From assembly GCA_933822405.4 (NCBI GenBank), contig CAKOGP040001001.1, positions 188,636-252,635 on the forward strand: a stretch of 64,000 bases of DNA, read 5' to 3'. Under the pieces are notes generated by a model. It saw only the letters and a list, made by a program, of their open reading frames with translations. It ran no database searches and was not told where the DNA came from. The translations under genes were made by a program, and so were the position numbers. How positions within the stretch are numbered: position 1 is the stretch's first letter; the number at the start of each line of letters is the position of its first letter. Positions 8,801 to 20,910 of the stretch are shown here, one piece after another. This DNA comes from Cylindrotheca closterium (Eukaryota > Bacillariophyta > Bacillariophyceae > Bacillariales > Bacillariaceae).

Positions 8801-11451
8801 GCATCCGATTCAGGAATGACAAGTTCTTGGAAACGGCCAGTGGCAATATTCCTGACTTGTGTTCGAATATAACCCTTGTGCTTTGGAAGACTTAGCGATT
8901 CAGTTTTCAGTGCTGGTTCCTCGATATGGCGTTTCGGAATTTCACTATTGCCGTCTCCCTTGCACTTCAATACCAGTTGAATAATATCCATTGGATTTTC
9001 CGCAAGGTTCAAAAGCTGGTCAGTAGTAATAGTCTTGAGTTCATCTATGGAAAACGTCTTCCGTTCCTTGCCTCCCGACATGACAGCACAGTGGATCGAG
9101 TGGGTCTTTCGTGCCACATGTTTGCACACGTGATCTGGCCACTTTCGAATGTTAGCAGACCGAACAATGTCATGATTGTAGACACTGTCGTACAAGTTTG
9201 CCTTTTCAGAGATCGGGACAAGAATGTCCTTGATCCGGCCAGTCACGTTATTGCTGATGCGAATGCTCTTGATTTTCTTGGATTCCACATCATCATCCTT
9301 GACATAGCGAATTCTCAAGATTAGCTTGACCTTGGCGAATGGATCAGCTAAAAGCGAATGGAAGAGCAGTGTTGTGCAGAGCTTGAGCTCCTTGACCGAG
9401 AACACCTTGATACCATTTCCTTGTCTATCCAACAGAACGGACTGAACTTCAATATTCCTCTGTTTGGATGCTTGTGATACTTCTGGCGGCCATCTCCGAA
9501 CATTGGACGATCTCATGGCCTTGCAATTATATACCCCATCGTACATGGTCAAGTTTTGAGTCACCATGACAAACAAATCAGTCTGCCGACCCGTCATTTC
9601 ATTGATAATCCGAATATCCATTTCACCGCTTTTTCGTTGTCGTGATGATGTGTGGGCAGCCTGGCTGATCTTTGCAGCAGTTTTTGCTTGGGACCGTTCC
9701 AAGATTTCAATGTGGCTGTGTACCTTGTCCCGAATATCCTTCAGTTCTGACAAGACAGTTGCCACGTCCAGTTCATTCTGATTGATGGTAACTTTCTCGC
9801 CTGCGCCACCCTTCTTGAGAATGGCTTGATCAATGAGCTGATCAGTTTGCTCTTGAAGCATCCTCATTTTCTTCAACACTGCCATTGGTCCTTCCGTATT
9901 TGTACTTGTATTTCCATTTCCAGTGGAACTGGGTTCGGGGCTCGCTCCAGAGCCTTCGAGTTGCTCAACCTTCTTTTTCAGCATTTCGACTAGATGTGTC
10001 AAATCAGAGTTCTTGTTCGTTTCTTCATTGAATAAGCCTTGCAATTTCTTGGATTCTTTCACTACTTGATCCATTTGATCTCGGACTGATTGAAGCTCCA
10101 TCAGTAGCTCCATTTCATTGGCCGAATCCAGAGTGGAGGCCGAATCTTCACCCGATTTCAACCCTGAAATCTTGGTTTCGAGCTGGGCCACTTGTTTGAG
10201 CAAAATATCGTTTTGCTGTAAGGCCTGTTTCAAGGAGGCTCCTTTTTCGTTGGCGCTCTTGGCTTGAGCTTCCTTTTCGGCAGTCGCATCGGCCAAATCT
10301 TGCTCCAAGACAGCGACTTGGGCTTGCAGGGCGGCAAATCCAGTATTGGAGCCAACCAGTTGCATCGATAATCGCTGCAAGGACTCTTGGTCAAGCCTAT
10401 CCCCAGACTTTTCCTTGCGAAGCTGTTGGACCTGTTTCAGCAACTGATTCGCCCTGCTTTCCAGTTTGCGGCGAAAGGCCATTTGGGTGGAAACGACTTT
10501 CTGAAGGGTCCTCACTTTGCCTTGCAGATTGCGAATGACGAAATCTCCCAACTCGGCAAATCGTTTGCGGTCGTCAGATTTCGTAATTTCTTCGCTTCCC
10601 AAAAGTTGTCTGGGTGACTCTTGTTTCCAAGCATCAATAATCTGTTGCAACTCTTGCACTTGCTCTGTGAGGGTCACATCACTACCACCCACTTGTGTCA
10701 TGGGTGTATTCTCTTCCACAATGGTCAATTCGCGCATGTTGGCCGAGAGTTGCTGCTGCTGCAAACGAGAATCCTTGAGCTCTTTCTCGAGAATGGCTTG
10801 GGTTTCATTGGCACTCTTGGTCAATTTGGCATTGTTGGACTGCAAAGAATCCAATTCGACTTGCAAGATCGACTCTCGGGCTTGCGCCTGTCGCAAATCT
10901 TTCGAAACTTTGGCCAGACTTGGATCAGCAGACGGGTCACCACTGTTGGCAACCTTTGTCTCCAATTGTTCTTCGAGAGACTCGCACAGCTGAGTAAGCT
11001 CTTTCTTGGTCGTTTCATCACGTTCACACTGTTCTTTCAGTGTTTTGTTGACTGTTTCGAGGGATTCCAATCGCTCTTGCCACATGGCTGCTTGGTCTTC
11101 TTGAGCAATCTCAGAAGACTTGGCTTCCAGAGCTTGTTTGATTAGACCAAGTTCCTTTTGCATGGCTGCCTTGTCTTCTTCGAGACTCTTGATGAGATCC
11201 TTCCATTCCTGTTCTTGCTGTATATGGAGTGGCTTGGTTTGCACAGAATGCAATGAAGAAGAAGAAGAGTTGCCATCGATGCTGTCCAAACTCGAGTTTT
11301 GTATCTTGGATTTTTGATCCGTCACCTTTTGACGAGTCTCGCGGACTTTGGCCCGCAAGGTTTCCAACCGAGAAGGAGTAGAATCGTTTTTGGAATTCGG
11401 AGAAGCGTGGGGCGAGACCGACAACCCAGCGGGTGGGTTCCCAGGGGACAT
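5873..11451 (-). CDS. Large coiled-coil protein with four ~110-residue repeat modules (family member A)
   Basis: Two exons, 11451-7428 and 7347-5873, joined over an 80 bp intron with donor GTAAGC and acceptor TTGTAG. The splice gives an open 1832-residue protein and removes an unrelated read-through tail. A Ser-Arg-Leu-Glu...LRAKVR motif lies near residue 30. Coiled coil fills about 60-590. Four copies of the module shared with genes at 12070 and 27534 follow, starting near residues 610, 725, 859 and 995. Each has [RI]-x-N-x-x-[TS]-G-R, then LYDxVYN, VRxWP, FSxxELK and a closing LVL segment. Coiled coil fills about 1100-1832. No membrane segment or known catalytic motif is visible. A cytoskeletal or organelle scaffold role is inference only. 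Confidence 0.85.
7348..7427 (-). other. Intron, 80 bp
   Basis: GT-AG intron in coiled-coil gene A. On the minus strand the donor is GTAAGC at 7427 and the acceptor TTGTAG ends at 7348. Splicing joins ...CLST to ELYDCLYRE in frame. Confidence 0.85.
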
Positions 11452-12069
11452 CTTTCAACGCTCAAGTTGTTGTTGCCTCGCTTTTTGCCTGCTGTTGTTT
11501 TTTGTTCGTTCCTCCAGTTGTGTATCCGTTGATTTGCACTATTCCTAGTTTTCGCCCATTTCAGTGCACGGTATTCTAATTTAGTCGTCCTCTGTAGTGT
11601 CTACTACACTGCAACTGCGGGTTTCCAATGAGAGACGAGAGCTTCCACTGTACCCTTTGCTGTTGTTGCTTTTGGACTATGGTATTATGCAGTAGCACAA
11701 TATACCGCATTGAAATAAGCGGCGACTTTTGATCGGCGGGGGCGTTTCCAAACGAAATGACTTCCGAATGATAAATGTGATTCAATACATAACATTTATG
11801 ACTGATCTGCGACACACAAAACGCATGAAGAATGCATCTATGGGACACTTTGATTTTTGATTACTTGATCCTCGCACACACATTATTGGCTGCCATTACA
11901 CTACGTGTACAAACAGGAAGAGTAACCAAGGTACTGCAGCTAGCGAATCACAGAAGCACTTTTTGGATAATAATTCTGCTAATGCTTTTAATAGCTAGCC
12001 TTATAACGTTATTCCCCAATTCCCTACTTACTTCCCAATTCCCTTCTTACTCCCCAAATCCCTTCCCTT
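11452..12069. other. Spacer upstream of gene A
   Basis: 618 bp between the start of gene A and the stop of the next minus-strand gene. It should contain the promoter of gene A. Near 12014-12068 there are three imperfect units of the type CCCAATTCCCTTCTTACT. No gene is supported. Confidence 0.45.
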
Positions 12070-15000
12070 CTATATCTCAAACAATTCAGTAGCGAACAGC
12101 AGGCCACCCTCTTGGCTCTGCTTCATCATGTCCAATTCCCTCTGCAACCGATTATACTTTGCCATGGAAGCCGCTAGCTCGTTCGATAAAACGCACATGG
12201 AGTTTTGCAACTCTTCATTGCGTAGTCCAATGGAGTTCACCTCACTTTCCAACTCTTGTACTTGGTTATTGGCCGTTTCCTGGCATCGGATCAATGCCTT
12301 CATCAAATCCTGACGCCGGGATGTCAGTTCAAAGAATCTCTTGGTACTCATTTGCTTCAAAGCGTTCACGCTGAATGTTCGGACGTCCTTCCCCGTGTCG
12401 TGCCATACGATACAATGGATGTTCGAGGTTTTGTCCAGAATATCCTCGTCACTGCCTCCCGTGTAAACGGCATCAAATACAGTGACCCGATCGTCGATTG
12501 CAATCACAAAGTCTTTGGACAGCTGAGTTGTTTCGTTCGTCACACGGAGCCTCATTTCCATATTTGCCTCTTCGTCGGAACGCCAACCCCGTTGGCGGAA
12601 ACCGACAGGTTTGAATGAGACATCTTTGCTGAGCTCGTCGCGATCGTCCTCTTCTTCGATTACATGGTCTACCACAGACTTGTAATCGGGCATGATCGAT
12701 GAGTTGGCGGCGACTTCCAAGATTTCAATCTCTTTCTGGAGTTGGACTACTTGGAGCTTTAGACTCTCGTTCCGTTCAGTTGCTTGCTCCAGTGCCTTTT
12801 CCTTTTGTTCCAACATTTCTATTTGCTGCTTTGATTTCGTGACCATCTCGCTTCTTGGTGACTGCGGTCTATGGTCATTTGCTCCTGCCCGCAGCTCGTC
12901 CAACTCTTGTGACAGTTGCTCATTCCAACTTGTTGCTTCATCTAATGCTTCTAGCTTATCAGCAAGAAGTTCCGATCCGCTCTTTGCCTGTTGTGAAGCA
13001 ATGTGAAGTTGCTTTTCGAGAGTCGATACTCGTGATTCCAATACGTCCACAGCTTCAACCTTTTTCACACGCAAAACGAATTTCACCATGTCTTTTGGTC
13101 GAGACATGCGCTCAAAGATTTCGACAGTTGTTGTCTGGTGCAAATCATCTACTGTAAAAGACCGAATGGCAGTCCCTTCATCGTCAATCAAAATGTCAGT
13201 GTCTCCAAAATAGTTAGTCGTCTGGCCAATAGGACCATAATGTGGGATGAAAACATCGGCGAGAATCTCGCAAGCCTTTTGCTTCACTTCCAAAGCAACT
13301 TGAGATGGAAACTGTCGGATATTTGTGCGTTGGACGCTTTCCGCGTTGTAGACAGCGTCAAACAGCGTCAAGCTATCCGAAACAGGGATGATCAGGTCTT
13401 TCCAACGCCCAGATGATTCATTGATCAGGCGCACTCGGAAATCTGATACGACAGACTTCATGGGCAACCACCCACGCTGCCGGAATCCAGTAGGCTTGAA
13501 AGAAAGAGGGAGTTTTTTAACAACATTCGACCTGCCCTCGGGAGTCATTTCGTTTTTCGACATTACAATCTTCTTTTCCAATTCGCCATTACCTGTCGAC
13601 TCCTTAGCAAAAGGCACTTCCTCATTGATAGAGTCACTATTATGCCAAATGCCGATTTCCGATGACACAGTTAATTCGAATCCCAGACAGGCGAGAACCT
13701 CGAAATAAATGCCTAGATTCTGCTTCTCCGCTTCTTTTTTCTTAGAGACACCATTCTGTGTCATGCTGATTTCGGATGATGCAGTAGTCTGCGTCAATTC
13801 AAATCCCAAACAGGTCAGGACCTCGCAATAAATGCCAAGATTCTTTGTCTCCACCTCTGCTCTCGTAGAGCCACCATTTGGCGGCATCCTGGTATTGGAT
13901 GATGCAATTGTGTCCGTCAATTCGAATCCCAAACTGGAGATAACCTCGGAATAAATGCCAAGATTCTGCTTCTCCATCTCTGTCCTTGCGGCTTTGACTC
14001 TCGAAGATGGAAGACCTTCAGGATAAACGTCAAGACTCTGATTAATTGCGTTCAGTGTGAGTGCTTTGAATCCCAAAGATACGTGCACCTCTGGATACAT
14101 AGCAAGGGTCTGCTGCTTTGCCTTCTGCTGAATGACATTGAACCCCAAAGACATGAGTACCTCTGGATACAAAGCAAGATTTTTGTTGCTCTTTCCTTCA
14201 GCACTTCCAAGTAGATCTCGAGTTTCGAGACGAGCTTCACCGGATTCAATCTCCGCCTCAGTTGGCAAACTAGCTTGAAATTGAACATGTGGAGTAGCGA
14301 ACTCGATCTCAGTAGGTGGCTCTTGTGCCGTGGTCACACTCTTTGTCTGCATGACTTCATTTGTGATATTTTGCAGAGACTTCTCTATTTCACAACTATT
14401 GTCATCTTCGTCGACATCAATGACTACAACTCGAGTCGCCACATAACGGAGGGAGAGGTCAATGCGTCCGCAAACACTCGATTGATCGAGAAGTTGTTTA
14501 ACAGGCGTNNNNNNNNNNTCTCTATTTCACAACTATTGTCATCTTCGTCGACATCAATGACTACAACTCGAGTCGCCACATAACGGAGGGAGAGGTCAAT
14601 GCGTCCGCAAACACTCGATTGATCGAGAAGTTGTTTAACAGGCGTTTCACATAATTCCTGTGTTGTTAGTTTTTGTATGGGATCACCATTGGCGTCAAGG
14701 CAAAGGCAAAGTATTTCTGATGATCCTTCTTTGATGCCCTTCGCCACACCTGCTGGCCATCGTCGAACGCCGCGTCTTTTGAGCAAGGAGTTCTCATAAA
14801 CTGCTTCATTAACACTCAATGATAAGTTCAAGGCTGATAGCAGAAGATCTACTGATCTATTTGTCATCTCGTTTCGCACTCGTACTCGAATTAATGAAGG
14901 CGACGAATATTCCGGCATCCATCCACGCTGTCTAAATCCCTTTGGCCGGAAAGTCTCGCGAAGTCTGCTGCATGCGTTCCCGGTGAAAGCTTTTGCTTCA

Positions 15001-18000
15001 CATCTCAAAAGAAGATCAATTCGTTGTTGTGATCTTGGCACTAATTCAAACAAGTCGTTTGTGGAAGTATTTCTCATACCTTCGACTGTATACGTGTAAA
15101 TAATCTGCCCGTTAGCAGCAACAACGGCACACTCGACTTCCACTACCTTCCGCTTCAAGTCTTGTACCAAATTTCCAGGCCATACCCTTACTTTTCCAGT
15201 CTTCACGCTTCGGTTGTTGTAAATTGATTGATATAGCGAAAGGTCCTTAGAAAGTGGGACAATGAGGTCTCGAAACCGACCAGTAGTATGATTTGTGATA
15301 CGGATCGCAATATCCTTGATTTCACAAGTATTAGTAGCTTTCGCAACGTTGCCTGTTTCTGTGTATCGCAGAACAAGTCGTATGAGGTCATATGGAGGCG
15401 GTGACAATTCCACAAGCTGCGTAGTGGTCGTTTTCTTCATCTCTTCGATAGAAAAAGTGATTTCATTTTCCTTTCCCATCATCACGCAAAATATTTCAGC
15501 GGTCTTGTTCTTCACTTTCTGTACTATATGCGACGGCCACATTCGGACATAACTAAACTTGACGCTTGCAGTTTGATAGATGATATCGTACAAAGTCATA
15601 TTTCGTGATACCGGTACTTCCAACTCCTTGAATCTGCCTGTGAGATCATTCGATATGTGCAGTGACATTTCAGATCTCTCGTTTCCAACGCTGTGATACT
15701 TGAGGACCAGTTGCGGAACGTCTTTGGAGCTTGGAATCAAGTTAAAGAGCCGTTTCGTAGGAGTCTCTTTCAGTTTTTCAATCGAAAATACTTGCAGTTC
15801 GTTTTCGCTTGCTTGACCGTCAAATAGGTGACACTGAATCGTAGCAGTCTTGGCCTTGATAGCATGTAGAACCTCTTTGGGCCACATGCGGACTTGTGCC
15901 GCTCGCACCTCAGGCTTGTTATAGATGGAATCATACAAACTTAATTCCTCAGAGTATGGGACGTATAAGAACATACTTCGTCTTGTCTCGTGGTTCACAA
16001 TTCTCAATCTCATCTCTTCATTTCTCGCTGCTTCGACTCCTTTTTTTGATTTCACACATCTCAGCATGATGCTTACAGATCCATCCAAGTTGCTGAGATT
16101 TTGCTTGGCTTCGCTTGTAGTGATCGTTTTGAGTCTTTCCACAGAACAAATGCGAATTTCAGCTTCGTGGTCTCCTAAGAACACACAAAGAAGACGAGAA
16201 AGGTCGGTTTTCATTTCCTTTGCGAACTTGGACTTCCATTTTCGGACATTTGCTGAAAGTACTTCATCGCTGTTGTAGGTAGCATCAAACAGTGATAAGT
16301 CACTGCTGATTGGGACTAGCATATCCCTGGATCTTTGTGTGGTTTCATTCTTTATCCTGACCGTCATCTTGGACTTCGATTTCATTGGAATCCAGCCACG
16401 CTGTCGAAATCCTTGTGCCTTGAACGGAAGATATAGTTCGTCTTCTTTCACGACTATCTCTTCAACAAGCACTAGCTTTATTGGATCGATGAAGGACTGC
16501 TCATACAAGTCACGTAGTGTCAACGAAGCCAGATCATTAACGCTGTATTTTGCAAACTCGTTGACCTTATTCGATGCTCGACATACGATACGAGATCTTG
16601 CATTGGTTACTCGCCAGACCACATCCTTTGGCCACTTCCGTAGGACGGTTCGGACGCCTTCGTGATTGTAAACGGTGTCATAGACAGTCAACGATCCAGA
16701 AAGCGGCATGTACAACTCCCTCGAGCATTTGGAATGTCCATTCAAAATAGTCACACACATCCCCTTGGGCTTCGTCGTCGGTGGATAAGAGTTAGTCAAT
16801 TGTTTGTCATCCAATGGTATCCAGCGCAAAACCATGTCGATTTTGTCCTGTGTACAGCTCGAAACTTGAAACAGAACAGATGTCGAAACTTGCTTCAGCT
16901 CTTCTATATCAAAGACTTGAGAAGTAATACCATCACTGTCGATCATTGCGCAAATGATTTTGCAGTGCTTGCTTCGAACGTTTTGGGCAACCTCAGTTGG
17001 CCATGTGCGAACTCTTGCAGCTCGAATGCTTGGGTTACAGTAGAGCGACTTGTACAGCGATAGTGAATGTGACTTTGACACTAGTACCTCGGATGAGCGA
17101 CCAGTTGTTCCATTTGTGATCCGAACTGTCAGTTCGTGTTTCTCCATCATTCTAGGTAAATCCTCCAGCTGATTAGTAAGATTTTTGCATTTTTGCAAGA
17201 GGTCTCTGTTGGCATCCTCAAGCTGTGCGTGCTCGTCCTGCGTCGCAATATTCTTCATCTCCAACATTTTTATTCTTGATTCAAGCACTTCGTTTTGAGC
17301 TGATAGAAAATTGCTCTTTATGTAGATCTTATCATGCATGTCCAATAAGTCTTGTTTTTCATCTTCAAGCGTTTTACATTTTTTCTCGAGTTCTTTATTC
17401 CTGTGGTTGTTTTGGTTTTCGATTTCTCGACGTCGCACTCTGAGCACATTGTTCATTTCTTCAAGTTCTCCACATCTAGTATCGTCCTTGGTCTCAAGCT
17501 CTTTGATTTTTTGCTCAAGTTCTTGATTCCTTGATTCGAGTGACCTGTACTTGTCTTCGCGTGTATTACTCTCATCCTTGAGCTTCCGGATCATCGTTTC
17601 AACATTTCTGTTCTTTGCCTCGAGCTGCTTGATGACCTTCTGTAGTTCAACTAGCTCTTGCCCTGTTTGCTCCAAAGATTCTTTCATGATTGCATCAACG
17701 GCTTCGGAACCACTAGCAACGCTTTGCGCATTTTCCTCTGTGTTTTGAATGCTAGTATGACTCACTTGGATATCGTCCGATTGCTGCTGAAGTACTATTA
17801 TTGGTTCGCCTGACGTGTTTGGTATGTCGCGTGATGGCGTCGCTTCCGATTCAAAGCTAATGCGTCCTGCCTTCTGCTCCTGTTCCAGTTGAATCCTTTG
17901 AATTTCCATCTGCAAGAAAAGAATCTCATTTGTGTGCTTCTTTTCTTTTGCTTTGTAAGACTCCACTACGTCTCGAAGCTTAAGAACCGCTGTAGAATCT

Positions 18001-18605
18001 GAGGAGTTGGAATCAAAGCTCCCAGCTATTGGATGACGTGGGCGTCCATTTCTAGACGGTGGCCTATCATCGCTATCTCTTCTTCCAAAGATATTCTGGA
18101 AATAATCTTCTTTGGGAGGTGACGAAGTAAGGCGACGATGCGTCGGTGGTGGATCATCCCGGACGTCCATGATGTTTTCATCCTGATAGAGCTCCGTTTC
18201 TTTCTTTAGGACATCGTACTTGTACTTAAATGACATCACTTCAGACTGTAGGGATGCTTCCTTTTCACGATATTGCTTTTGCAAAGCGACAACTTCCTTT
18301 TTCAGACTAGCTCTATCAGAATAGACCAATCGAAGTTGTTCCTGGAGCAATTGTGTTATTGAGGAGTCATCGTGTTGCTTGTGTAGAGGTCCTGTACTGA
18401 TAGTCTCAGTCGTCGAACCCTCTCCGACAGCAGAAGCCGATTCGTATCCCTTGCTCAAATGCTCTCGTTGTTGACTCTGAATGATGTTCTTGGAGGATGC
18501 AACAACCTTTTGCTGACTGCTTCGGACTTTTGCCCTCAATACGTCCAACCTTGACACATTTGGCGCAGCCATGCTGAAGAATACCCCCTTATTATCATCC
18601 GCCAT
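12070..18605 (-). CDS. Giant coiled-coil protein with nine repeat modules, split by an artificial gap (family member B)
   Basis: As given, the sequence reads as two frames, 18605-14424 and 14442-12070. The second has no ATG where it begins (GTG) and repeats the end of the first. A 10-N gap separates two identical 127 bp sequences; removing one copy with the gap joins the frames exactly, giving about 2132 residues in one exon. A SRLDVLRAKVR motif is near residue 13, followed by Ser-rich and coiled-coil sequence to about 480. Seven modules start near 490, 616, 743, 862, 978, 1098 and 1235. Six NLGIYxEVLxxLGFELT-type repeats span about 1430-1600. Modules eight (near 1676, with an insertion) and nine (near 1969, lacking the WP segment) follow. 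A GFRQRGW linker precedes four of the modules. The C-terminus is coiled coil. No known enzyme motif is seen. Confidence 0.8.
14382..14508. repeat. 127 bp duplicate left of the gap
   Basis: Identical base for base to 14519-14645 on the other side of the N run. Such flanking identity is typical of contig ends that overlap but were scaffolded as separate. Confidence 0.95.
14509..14518. other. Assembly gap (10 N), probably false
   Basis: Ten N inside a long coding region, flanked by identical 127 bp sequences. The joined frame stays in register after one copy is removed, so little or no real sequence seems to be missing. Confidence 0.95.
14519..14645. repeat. 127 bp duplicate right of the gap
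   Basis: Second copy of 14382-14508. It encodes the last residues of module seven and the VATRVVVIDVDEDD linker that also begins the downstream frame. Confidence 0.95.
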
Positions 18606-19079
18606 GGCACCCTATAAGGGTCGTGCTGTGACGAAGATGTGTTGGTTGTGGATGCACAGCAGCAGCAGCAGCAGCAACAAAATACGAGTAGCAGTATCGG
18701 CACTAGGTACGTGTGTACCGTTGCCAGTAGGTATATATGTTCGTTTGAGTTTTATTAGAATACCGTTTCTTTTTGTGGACCGAAAAATTTAAAATTGGCA
18801 ATGCCGGCGCGTAACGATTGACTCGTGCGACTACCTGAAGACTGGTAACATGCAGTACTAGCAAGGATACTAGCTAGCTATACCTCAATCTGATCCTACA
18901 GTACGATGAACGACCCTATTATGAGTACAAATCTTGTTATTTTCCCATTTACTATCTGAATTATATATATAGATTCGAAGTCTATGCACGTTGAATAGCG
19001 AATTTGTTCTAGAACACTACAGTACATGGAATTCCGCACAATTCCATCGAGAGTCACCTGAAATCTTGGATTGGTCAAC

Positions 19080-19600
19080 AGGAAACCGGAGCCTAGAATC
19101 TCATGTCAGCTGTACCATTCCAAATCAACGCCCAAAATCAATACATGTATGTGATTTGATAACTTCGATCGGGGTCCTACCGTGGCTGGTTACCGACAAG
19201 GCGACTTGAAGAGATTCTTGCCAGCTTCTGCAATCGATGCTCAATTGACCAACACATTGTCATGTGAGCGCAGTTGAAACACTTCCGCATTGATGATCTT
19301 CTCTCCAGCCCACCCAGTCATGAGCCATATGTATCCCGACACAACAAATGGGTTTAGAGTAAAGTAGTGAAAATAAATTGGGCCAACTACTCGACCAACA
19401 ACGGTTTTGCTTGGGCGAGGCTTCTTTGCGGTTTTACCCCATCTAGGCCACTGTATTATTGTATCATGCTTCATCAAGGCCCAGAAATCGTTGAGTCGCG
19501 TACCACTTTATCCACCATGATCGAGAGAAAGAAAAGGTGTATTGTTGGGTGTTTTTTTTCTTTCATCCTTGGCGTCCATTATGTGGACCTGCTAAACGAT
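19080..19600. repeat. Diverged non-coding duplicate, copy 1
   Basis: Resembles 20390-20910 in the same order: CGCCCAAA, then AAGGCGACT, a CAGTTGAAACA stretch, ACTCGA, GGCCACT, and ATCGA-AGA-GAAAAGGTGT. Identity is patchy, so the duplication is old. No conserved frame links the copies. Confidence 0.6.
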
Positions 19601-19987
19601 TGCAGTGGTCGGCGTGTCTCTTTTAAAAGTGAATATCTTCTCAGAAATGGCCCAGTCGCTTTTGTTGGATCCAAAGAAGACAGCGGCGCGCTGTTCTTAG
19701 GGTTTTACGGCTTTGGGATTTCACCAACCCCAATTTCCGAGCATGGCCAAAGATTTAGGAGCCAGAGCTTGGGTTCGAAATGGGCGCAGTGTAACAACAT
19801 CAAACATCCTCCTCTTGGACCTAATGCTTTTCTACCATTCGAAGAACATATTGCGCTGCTGATAGGACTTTTAGGGGCAAGAGGGCTCCAAGGGAGAGGC
19901 CCAGAAGTGAAAGGTGAAGGATGTTGGGATTTAGAACGAGGTCTTGTTGGCGCGCAGGGATAGCAAATACTCCAATTCCTTTTGCAC

Positions 19988-20040
19988 CGAGACCGTTCCT
20001 AGAAGGCATCGAGACCGTTCCTAGAAGGTATCGAGACCTA
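19988..20040. repeat. 22 bp short tandem repeat
   Basis: About two and a half units of GAGACCGTTCCTAGAAGG-type sequence. Non-coding. Confidence 0.75.
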
Positions 20041-20389
20041 TTGTGAGTGCCAATCCCACTTTTGTACATTGTACAACTCAGTATTATTGATACAGTATTG
20101 TGAAATGAGGTTAATTCCGTGACGGGTGACGGACATACGATGACAACCCTTCATCTCACTCACAATGAACAAGGAGGTGAACGATGAGAGTAATCGAGAC
20201 CTGCATCTTGTACGATACGATACGACCTTGTTGTGATCACAAATCTCTTTATTTCAACACGCGCAATGTGTTATGCTTATTCATTGTAAGAGGCATGTGA
20301 ACTTTGAATCGCAATCCTTGCTGTAGAATGAGTTAGATTCATTATCCACCGATTCGGTCACTGCGCTATTCTTTAAACGGGAAATGCTG

Positions 20390-20910
20390 TAGTATAGTCC
20401 AGCATCTCTGTTTCCACGACCGTAGCCCTCCAAAGCATTCGCCCAAACCGATACTACTGTGTATTTTCGAAAGTTTGGTAGCGGTCTCGCCCGTGTGATG
20501 GCACCTGCAAGGCGACTGGGAAGGATTCCTGACCACTTTTGGTATTCAAATTATATACATCAATGTGGTACAGTTGAAACAATTTCACTTTCAAAACCTC
20601 CGTTCTAACCCACGCATACTCATCTAATATACCTACTATAATAGAATAGATATGTGTCAGATTGTAAAGCAGTTACAGGAAATTAGGCCATGCACTCGAT
20701 TAATAATGGTCTTTGTGAAAAAACTTACTTGCGTTTCGACCTCCATTTCGGCCACTCTATGCTGCTTGCTTTATTCCTAGGCCGGTTGATTCTATATGAG
20801 CGCAAGTCGCATAGTAGGTACCATTCTATCCACCAGGATCGATAGACGGAAAAGGTGTGTTGTTGAGTAATTTCCTCCCCACCATGGCGGCGATAACCTG
20901 TATTCAGTAT
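20390..20910. repeat. Diverged non-coding duplicate, copy 2
   Basis: Counterpart of 19080-19600, about 1.3 kb away in direct orientation. It may be remnants of an old mobile element, but no terminal repeats or enzyme remains are seen. Confidence 0.6.

Noticed and set aside
14424..14442. Two overlapping genes B and C sharing a short end
   Set aside because: The overlap comes from the duplicated 127 bp around the N run; the downstream frame starts at GTG, not ATG, and joins in frame once the duplicate is removed.
19367..19963. 198-codon plus-strand frame
   Set aside because: It overlaps the diverged non-coding duplicate, its partner region does not keep the frame, and the peptide shows no domain-like features.
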